From assembly GCA_019022495.1 (NCBI GenBank), contig JAFEKR010000007.1, forward strand, positions 2,170,001-2,234,000: a DNA stretch of 64,000 nucleotides, given 5' to 3'. The notes beneath the pieces are model-generated. The model worked only from the letters and a program-made list of their open reading frames with translations. It was not told the origin of the DNA and searched no databases. The position numbers were made by a program, and so were the translations under genes. Numbering within the stretch: position 1 is the stretch's first letter; the number at the start of each line of letters is the position of its first letter. Below, piece by piece: positions 58,248 through 64,000 of the stretch. The DNA is from Epichloe hybrida (taxonomy: Eukaryota; Ascomycota; Sordariomycetes; Hypocreales; Clavicipitaceae).

Positions 58248-58408
58248 ACAGTAAATCTCGGCTCCAAAAAAGTTCGTCTCGTATCCAGGGTGGTGCCTTT
58301 TAACTAGCAGAATAGCATATGCAGCGATTTTTCACCGCCTACCTAATTAGGATTCAGAGGATCCACCCTGGATACGAGACGAACTTTTTTGGAACCGAGA
58401 TTTACTGT
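58248..58408. mobile_element. 161-bp MITE / snap-back element with 46-bp TIRs
   Basis: The arm 58248-58293 (ACAGTAAATCTCGGCTCCAA...) is the reverse complement of 58363-58408 with a single mismatch (CTCC against TTCC). Only 69 bases separate the arms, too few to encode anything. The ends ACAGTA...TACTGT resemble Tc1/mariner-type termini, but no TA duplication is visible at the flanks. Confidence 0.85.
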
Positions 58409-58771
58409 GTGCCCTCATTATGATTCCCACAGAGGCAATTTCTTTTAGACGTAAGCCCAGAAAGAGTCTAACACCCGGGGTTTCCACAAGGAAACAGTCA
58501 TCTATGCGTCGCACGGAGAAGGTGTCGTGGCGCGTGGGACGGCTGACGATGGTGATGGCAAATCTGGTGCATGAGAGGGGGGGTGTCGTTCCTAGACTTT
58601 GACAGTGACACTCGGTCGCCGATAACGGCCGGTGAAATTTGCTCGGATCAAGTGCCGAATTAATGAAAAGATATCCACAAGTGTCGGGACGGGGTACGGA
58701 GAAAAAAGTCCGTGCTTTTGGCGTGATGGATCCAAGCATTTTCACACCACCACACCACCACCACCACCACA
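58409..58771. promoter_or_regulatory. upstream region of the YtcJ-type amidohydrolase
   Basis: It ends in a CAC/CCA tract (about 58742-58770) directly before the ATG. TACGGAG occurs at 58695-58701. No coding sequence is recognised. Confidence 0.4.
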
Positions 58772-60430
58772 ATGGGAGATGATGCAGCGACCCCCACGGA
58801 TCATACCGTCCTCCTCAACGGGCAAATCTACCAATCTCCGCCAGATAGCTCTCTCTCACCGGTGCTTGCCTCCTGCATGGTCCTCAAGGACGGCTACGTT
58901 TCTCACATTGGTTCCGAGCAAGACGAGTTCGTCGCCTCGGCCAAACAATCCGGGGCCACTGTGAAAAATCTCCACGGCCAAACTGTGCTGCCCGGCTTCG
59001 TCGACGGCCATTTACACCTCCTGCTTGTCGGGCAGGCCCTCACCAAAGTCGCTCTCGACCACTGCAAGGACTTGGACGACATCAAGAGCGAGATCAAAAG
59101 CTACGCCGCGGCCAATCCGGATGTATCTAGAATCTTTTGCAAGGGATGGACGCACTCCATGACGCCCGAGGGCGTGAATGCCCGCTTGCTAGACGACATT
59201 GATCCGAGGCCAATCTTTGTAGACACCAAGGATTTGCACTCTACGTGGTGCAACTCACGGGGCCTAGAAGAGATATGCCACGTCATGGAGCTTGGAGCAG
59301 ACTCCCCCGATCCGCCCGGTGGTACGATCCAAAGGGACGCAGACGGCAAGCCGAACGGGGTGTTCAACGAGGGGGCCGTCTTCCAAACCATCTGGCCGTT
59401 CGTGGCGAGGGTGGCATCTATGGAGGAGAAGAAGGAGGCTATCCGGTCGGCCCTCAACGCCTTCAACGCCGCGGGATACACGGGCATGATTGACATGGCC
59501 ATGGACGAGACTATCTGGGAACCGCTCGTCGAGCTGAGAAACGAGACAAACGGGCTACAGGGAATGAGGGTCGCGGCATACTGGCTCATGAAGCCCGACG
59601 ACTCCTTGGACAACGTTCTGGCCCAGGTTGATCGAGCTGCCGAGCTGGCAAGGGAGTACAATGCCGAGACTACGCCGGACTGTCGCCTCGTCGGTGTCAA
59701 GGTGATCTGCGACGGCATCATCGACGCGTGCACGGCGTCCTTGACGGAGCCATACTCCAACGGGGAGAACCCGGGCCCCCTCTGGCCAGAACATGTCCTC
59801 CATCCGCTCGTTGCCAAAGTCCACGCTGCTGGACTCCAGATCGCCCTGCACGCCATCGGCGACAAGACCATCCGGATGGCCATTGACGTGCTCGAGAAGA
59901 ACACGGACAAATCGCGGCGGCCGCGCATCGAGCATCTCGAACTGGCGTCCGCCCGCGACGCCCGACGCCTGGGCAGGCTCGGCATCACCGCGTCCATCCA
60001 GCCCGTTCACTCCGACCCGGCCATTCTACGCGCGTGGCCGCGCCTCATCGGCGACGGCCGCTGCAAGAGAGCATTTGCCTATCGCGAGTTCGCCGACGGC
60101 GGCGCCCCCCTGGCACTCGGCTCGGATGCTCCCACGGCTCCGCATCAACCGCTTCCCAATCTTCACGTTGCTACCACGAGGCGGTCATGCAGAGAACCCG
60201 AGTTGCGGGCCGTGGTCAACCCAGAGTTTGCACTTACCGTCTGTCAAGCCGTGGCGGGGGCTACGCACGGATCCGCATACTCATGTTTTGCCGATGAATG
60301 GACTGGGAGCTTGAAGGTTGGGCTCAAGGCAGATTTTGTGGTTTGCGATGTTGTGCTTACTCCGGGGGAGATTGTGAAGGGGGTTGTGAAGGAGACGTGG
60401 TTTGAAGGGAAAAGGGTGTTTGAGGCTTGA
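58772..60430 (+). CDS. YtcJ-type amidohydrolase (Amidohydro_3 family)
   Basis: The protein is 552 residues in a single exon. The N-terminal beta-sandwich strand TVLLNGQIYQSP leads into the metal motif VLPGFVDGHLHLLL (HxH). Later metal-site elements are IALHAIGDKTIRMAIDVL (HAIGD), RPRIEHLELA (EH) and LALGSDAPTAPHQP (SDxP), followed by the returning sandwich at GSLKVGLKADFVVCD (GxLxxGxxADxVV). All hallmark residues of the YtcJ/Amidohydro_3 group are present, so the enzyme should be active. Relatives hydrolyse amide or ester bonds, including N-substituted formamides and cyclic amides; the substrate here is unknown. No signal peptide, so it is probably cytosolic. Confidence 0.92.
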   Translation: MGDDAATPTDHTVLLNGQIYQSPPDSSLSPVLASCMVLKDGYVSHIGSEQDEFVASAKQSGATVKNLHGQTVLPGFVDGHLHLLLVGQALTKVALDHCKDLDDIKSEIKSYAAANPDVSRIFCKGWTHSMTPEGVNARLLDDIDPRPIFVDTKDLHSTWCNSRGLEEICHVMELGADSPDPPGGTIQRDADGKPNGVFNEGAVFQTIWPFVARVASMEEKKEAIRSALNAFNAAGYTGMIDMAMDETIWEPLVELRNETNGLQGMRVAAYWLMKPDDSLDNVLAQVDRAAELAREYNAETTPDCRLVGVKVICDGIIDACTASLTEPYSNGENPGPLWPEHVLHPLVAKVHAAGLQIALHAIGDKTIRMAIDVLEKNTDKSRRPRIEHLELASARDARRLGRLGITASIQPVHSDPAILRAWPRLIGDGRCKRAFAYREFADGGAPLALGSDAPTAPHQPLPNLHVATTRRSCREPELRAVVNPEFALTVCQAVAGATHGSAYSCFADEWTGSLKVGLKADFVVCDVVLTPGEIVKGVVKETWFEGKRVFEA

Positions 60431-60808
60431 TGCAAATAGGGCAGGCACATCTGTTGGGAGCCGAGGCGCGGAGCGGGGTGTAAGAATCAGATTTGAGTAT
60501 TTATGACGATGACATGAGAGTCTTGAAGTGGCTGTAATTTTGTATACATATATGAAAAGAAAATTCCATGTTGCGCGAGCATATTGAGCTGTGACGGGGT
60601 CATCAACAATGTCTGTTTGCATGATTTTGCGCCCCCCCCCGTCACAAAAAGCCCGGAAAAACTTTCCCCCACCTCGAAATTTCCACAGCTGCAATCCCAA
60701 CCCACCAAAGCTCCATCGCCGAATCGATCATCACGACAACCTGATTGTCGCGGGCCTCAGCATCCAACCCTACCACCTACTCACCCTCTTTTACCAAATT
60801 CACCCATC
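60431..60808. promoter_or_regulatory. intergenic, SmE promoter
   Basis: 378 bases lie between the amidohydrolase stop and the SmE start. They contain a C tract (about 60632-60641) and CT/CA-rich leader sequence. No coding sequence is recognised. Confidence 0.45.
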
Positions 60809-61653
60809 ATGACTGGTCGTGGTGGTGGTGGCGGCGGTCGCCGCGTTCTTCTTCCCCCCATGTACGTGTGTCCCAGGGATGTTTCTCATGCCACTTTTGG
60901 TGGTGGGGCATGTCTGAAGACGAAGCTGACATTGTGTTAGTAATATGATTTTCAAGCTGCTTCAGTCTGTGAGTCGACTCGATGTATACCTCTTCAACGA
61001 TGCGATCATCTTGCGGCATACGGCTGGGGATCGTGGACGGAGACGAGACCGGCTAGTCGTGGGCGCTGGTGTATGACAAAAGGCGAGCGGGGGCCGTTGA
61101 ATCAAGCCATTGCTGCAAGCGCATGTCAAGTCTGTCAATCGACCGTCGTCGTTGAAATGAAGTGGTGGCTTAGGATCGGTGATGGCATGATGCCGAATCG
61201 TTCGCGAGCCTCGGTTGCCCATAGTCGTGTCGTCTTCGTCGAGCCTTACTCAGACACTCTTCGGCCCCGAGATGATCGCAGCAACAAGTGCGGGACGGCA
61301 TGCTAACAAAATTAGAATGCTACTGTCAGTGTTTGGCTGTATGAACAGCTGTCTATCCGCATCGAGGGCAAGATTCGAGTGAGCACAAGCGCACCATCAC
61401 ATACAAATTATCCCGATGTCTAACTATTAGCGGAATAGGGCTTTGACGAGTTCATGAACCTTGTTATCGATGATGCCGTGGAGGTGGCGCAGGTCACGAA
61501 GACGAACGACAAGGAGACCAGAAGGCCGCTGGGTACGTTGCCTCATCCAAAAAAAGCCGATCTTGGCTTTGGTGCGCAAACTAACCCTCCACGATAGGCC
61601 AGATCCTCCTCAAGGGAGACAATGTTTCATTGATCCAGAACTTGTCAAGCTAA
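60809..61653 (+). CDS. SME1: small nuclear ribonucleoprotein SmE
   Basis: Five exons, 60809-60861, 60941-60968, 61316-61378, 61439-61532 and 61598-61653, encode 97 residues. Every junction keeps frame, and introns have GTACGT/GTGAGT/GTGAGC donors. After a Gly-rich lead (MTGRGGGGGGRRVLLPP) comes INMIFKLLQS, then NATVSVWLYEQLSIRIEGKI and RGFDEFMNLVIDDAVEV (Sm1 motif), and LLKGDNVSLIQNLSS (Sm2 motif). This is the complete SmE fold, one of seven Sm proteins forming the ring on U1, U2, U4 and U5 snRNAs. The coding exons are too short to be seen as long open frames. The Gly-rich N-terminal extension is longer than in yeast or human SmE. Confidence 0.94.
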
Positions 61654-62053
61654 GCGTCTATATATAAGAGAGATGAATGCAAGGGCAACTCTACAGTTGT
61701 TTGTGGAAACGAACTTAGTCTGTGGGAAAATTGGGGTCAGGGGAATACAACATTCGATTGGGGAGTGAACAGAATTGGGGGAGGTAGTTACTGGATGGCG
61801 TTTATTTTCATCTCAAAAGAGGGATATATTTGGTCTTTATTTGAGGCGCAATGTGTCGCCGTTTCATTCGTGACAAGTGTTGCGAAATCCTGCATCTTGT
61901 GTAGGGTAGTACATTTAAACAACCATACATGCCGTCCTGCTTGACTAGACCCACCAACCAAACTTGTTTGTGACAACTTCCTCGAACTTCTCATATCGTC
62001 TTCCAACTCTTCCAAACCACACCTCCCTTGGAGCATGCGTAAGACGGGCTGAG
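61654..62053. other. intergenic SmE / MDM10
   Basis: This is a 3' UTR and promoter region with no recognised coding sequence. Confidence 0.45.
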
Positions 62054-63483
62054 ATGCGCGAGTTCATGGACTATGTCCACAGCGCATTCTACGAGGCGAC
62101 TGGCTGGAGTCGCGACAACTCGTACGCCGCGCTGAACGGCACATCAGATGGTACATGCCCCTTCTGTATTTCTTTCGCAAACCCTCATTGCCTGTGTCCC
62201 ACGCGCCGTCACGATTCTATGCGGACCCATGCTAACATGAGCCAGCCCTGTTGAACTTCCAGACCCCGCGTGGTCTTCGCCTGACCCTCTCAGCCCTCTC
62301 AAGCGCCAACTTTGCAACTTCGTACCAGCTCGGCTCAGTAGGCGTCGTCGACGGCTCGATATCCTACTTGTTCTCCTCGGCCCCCCTGCGAATCCACCTC
62401 ACGCCCCAGTCGGAACATGTGCCACTCCCCGAATTACTACGATCCTATCGGCCGTTGACGCCGTTATCGAAACGCGGCGAGAACCCCCCTGAGACCCCCC
62501 AGACGATACCCGACAGCATCATCCCTTCGTCCTCACCGTCCCTATTCTACGGCAGATTATATCTCCCGCAATCGCAACTCGAAGCCCTAGTCATCAAGAG
62601 GATATCGCCCGCCCTGCAGCTACAACTAAGTGCTGTTTCGGCAAAGCATCTCCGCGACGGCGGGACGATACTCGGTCTCGCGCAGTACGACGTTGGAAAT
62701 TATGCCTTCGAGGGCCTAGCCTCGTCAGATGGCGGTCTTCTTGGCCTCCGAGGCATTTACAATTTCGGCGGCGATGCAAAATCCTCGGCCAAGACCACCA
62801 ACCCGGAAGGGAGCATCGGCGGCGGACGCGGAGACCGGGAGCGCATCTACGGACGGTTCAGTACCGGCGGAGAAGTATACTACGGCACGCTGAACAAGTC
62901 GGGCGGTATCAGCTTGGGAGGGCGGTTTGCGACGCTGCCCGCGCACAAGGGGACACCCCTGTCGGCGACGCTGACGATGAATCCGCTGATGGGCAACATC
63001 GCCGCGAGCTATGCCGTGGTGGCGGGCAGGCATTGCAGCTTGGCATCGCGCATGGAGTTCAACGTGTTTAGTTATGAGAGCGCATGGGCCGTGGGCATGG
63101 AGCTGTGGAGGAAGCCGCTTCGGCGACTGGTTGTAGAGGACAAGTCTCCCACGCCGTGGCGGCCTGATGGGGATAGGAGCTTTCAGGCGAAGCTTGAATG
63201 GAGACTCGATGAGCCGGAGCCGGAGCCGGAGTCCGTGTCGTCACTACCGCCGCCGATACCCCAACCACAGCCAGAAAATATACTGTCACTCGCAAAGACA
63301 AAATCCGATGGGGAAGCCTACGCAGGGGTTCTCAAGGCCCGATTGGACCAGAACTTGAGGATCGGTGTCCTATGGGAAGGACGCGTCAAGTCGTTGCTGT
63401 TCAGCCTGGGAAGCGGGATCGACCTGAAGAAGTTGGACAAGCCGTTCCGGACTTTGGGCCTCGAGATACAATTCTCGTCTTGA
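62054..63483 (+). CDS. MDM10: Mdm10, mitochondrial outer-membrane ERMES subunit
   Basis: Two exons, 62054-62150 and 62246-63483, encode 444 residues. The intron (GTACAT...GCCAG, branch GCTAAC) joins in phase 1. I chose the start MREFMDYVHSAFYEATGW because Mdm10 proteins begin MxxFMDYVxxxFxxATxWxRDNSY. The next conserved piece is LLNFQTPRGLRL and ANFATSYQLGSVGVVDGSISYL. The rest is an amphipathic beta-strand pattern (for example YGTLNKSGGISLGGRFATLP, TLTMNPLMGNIAASYAV), ending LFSLGSGIDLKKLDKPFRTL, as in porin-type barrels. Mdm10 anchors the ER-mitochondria encounter structure and also assists beta-barrel assembly with SAM. Length is normal for filamentous fungi. Confidence 0.93.
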
Positions 63484-63928
63484 CGGGTATGGTCCAATAC
63501 AGGTATCGTATGAATATAGCTGGACAACATTCCTATTGCGTGATCTAGACGGTGCGTGTTTGTGTGCCGACTGCCAGTGATGACGAGGAATGAGGGAGGC
63601 ACACTCCTCCCGACCGGACGCTCGAGGTCGGAGGTCGCCGTCATGCGTGCCCTACTGCGCTTCGTCGCAAATCTGCCAGTAAAGAATTCGACACGCCCTT
63701 GTTAGATTGACTTGCAAGAAGCGACAGTCTAGAAGGGCTAAAAATAGGTATCATCTTTAACATCTCCCCTATTCAAGTACCATGTTGAAGCAATTAGAAA
63801 CGTACAAGGAATAAAAGCAATACAAGCAATAACTTAGAGGATCATGTCGTGCTGGCCTTTCAGAGACTCCGTCGCAGTAGATGAGAATGTTTTCGGGGAG
63901 AGCAGTGTGTTTGCCTTTGGTCTAGAGG
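63484..63928. other. intergenic between convergent genes
   Basis: The 3' regions of MDM10 (plus) and of a minus-strand gene entering from the right edge. The open frames here are antisense shadows. Confidence 0.4.
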
Positions 63929-64000
63929 TTAAGGCGAGATTCCCAGCATCTTAGTGACTTCGCCCACATTCTCCTGTAACCCGCGTTGGATAATCAAGGT
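63929..64000 (-). CDS. C-terminal end of an unidentified protein, cut by the window edge
   Basis: The minus strand from 64000 reads TLIIQRGLQENVGEVTKM then LGISP and a stop at 63929-63931. The phrase looks coding (amphipathic helix), and the stop is followed by AT-rich 3' sequence. The frame assumes no splice inside this 72-base piece. The family is not recognised. Confidence 0.45.
   Translation of the reverse strand, partial: TLIIQRGLQENVGEVTKMLGISP

Overview
The window is nuclear DNA of a filamentous ascomycete, most likely a Sordariomycete of the Hypocreales. The genes carry short introns (roughly 45-110 nt, with GTA/GTG donors and CTAAC/CTGAC branch points). Gene space is GC-balanced and is broken by three very AT-rich blocks (about 6.6-11.9 kb, 13.95-21.55 kb and 46.1-49.8 kb). 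In these, former codons have been turned into TAG/TAA and His/Asp/Val codons into Tyr/Asn/Ile, the mark of RIP (repeat-induced point mutation). The species cannot be named from sequence alone.

Left part (1-6.3 kb): a small secreted, probably GPI-anchored protein whose first intron appears to be GC-AG; a decayed LigB/DODA-type extradiol dioxygenase; and a large membrane-anchored amidohydrolase with a second, metal-ligand-free copy of its own domain.

Transposon territory (6.57-22.5 kb): a complete RIP-mutated Ty1/copia element with 231-bp LTRs and an AAAAC target duplication, followed by the ruins of a NACHT-type NLR gene split by a RIP-mutated Helitron. Helitron_like_N, HUH and Pif1-like helicase regions can still be read in the Helitron.

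Middle (22.7-36.4 kb): a glutathione S-transferase, a conserved fungal protein of unknown function, a bacterial-type cold-shock protein, a gene-poor stretch with a perfect 43-bp fold-back, a rhodopsin-like membrane protein relic, a small cysteine-containing probable secreted protein, a damaged Zn2Cys6-type transcription factor, and a seven-exon MYND/DUF4470 protein.

Housekeeping block (36.7-45.3 kb): the fluoride exporter FEX diverges from uracil phosphoribosyltransferase, followed by DNA ligase IV (NHEJ) and a CorA-like divalent-cation transporter.

Third AT-rich block (46.1-49.8 kb): nested elements. A family of inverted repeats is interrupted by a hAT-like element (10-bp perfect TIR, 8-bp TSD), which is itself interrupted by a non-mutated 270-bp solo LTR with a 5-bp TSD.

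Right part (52-64 kb): a membrane sulfatase/LTA-synthase-like protein, a 161-bp MITE, a YtcJ-type amidohydrolase, the spliceosomal SmE protein (five exons), the ERMES subunit Mdm10, and the last codons of a gene leaving the window.

Exon coordinates below were deduced by hand from splice signals, reading-frame phase and protein-family conservation. No alignment or search was run.
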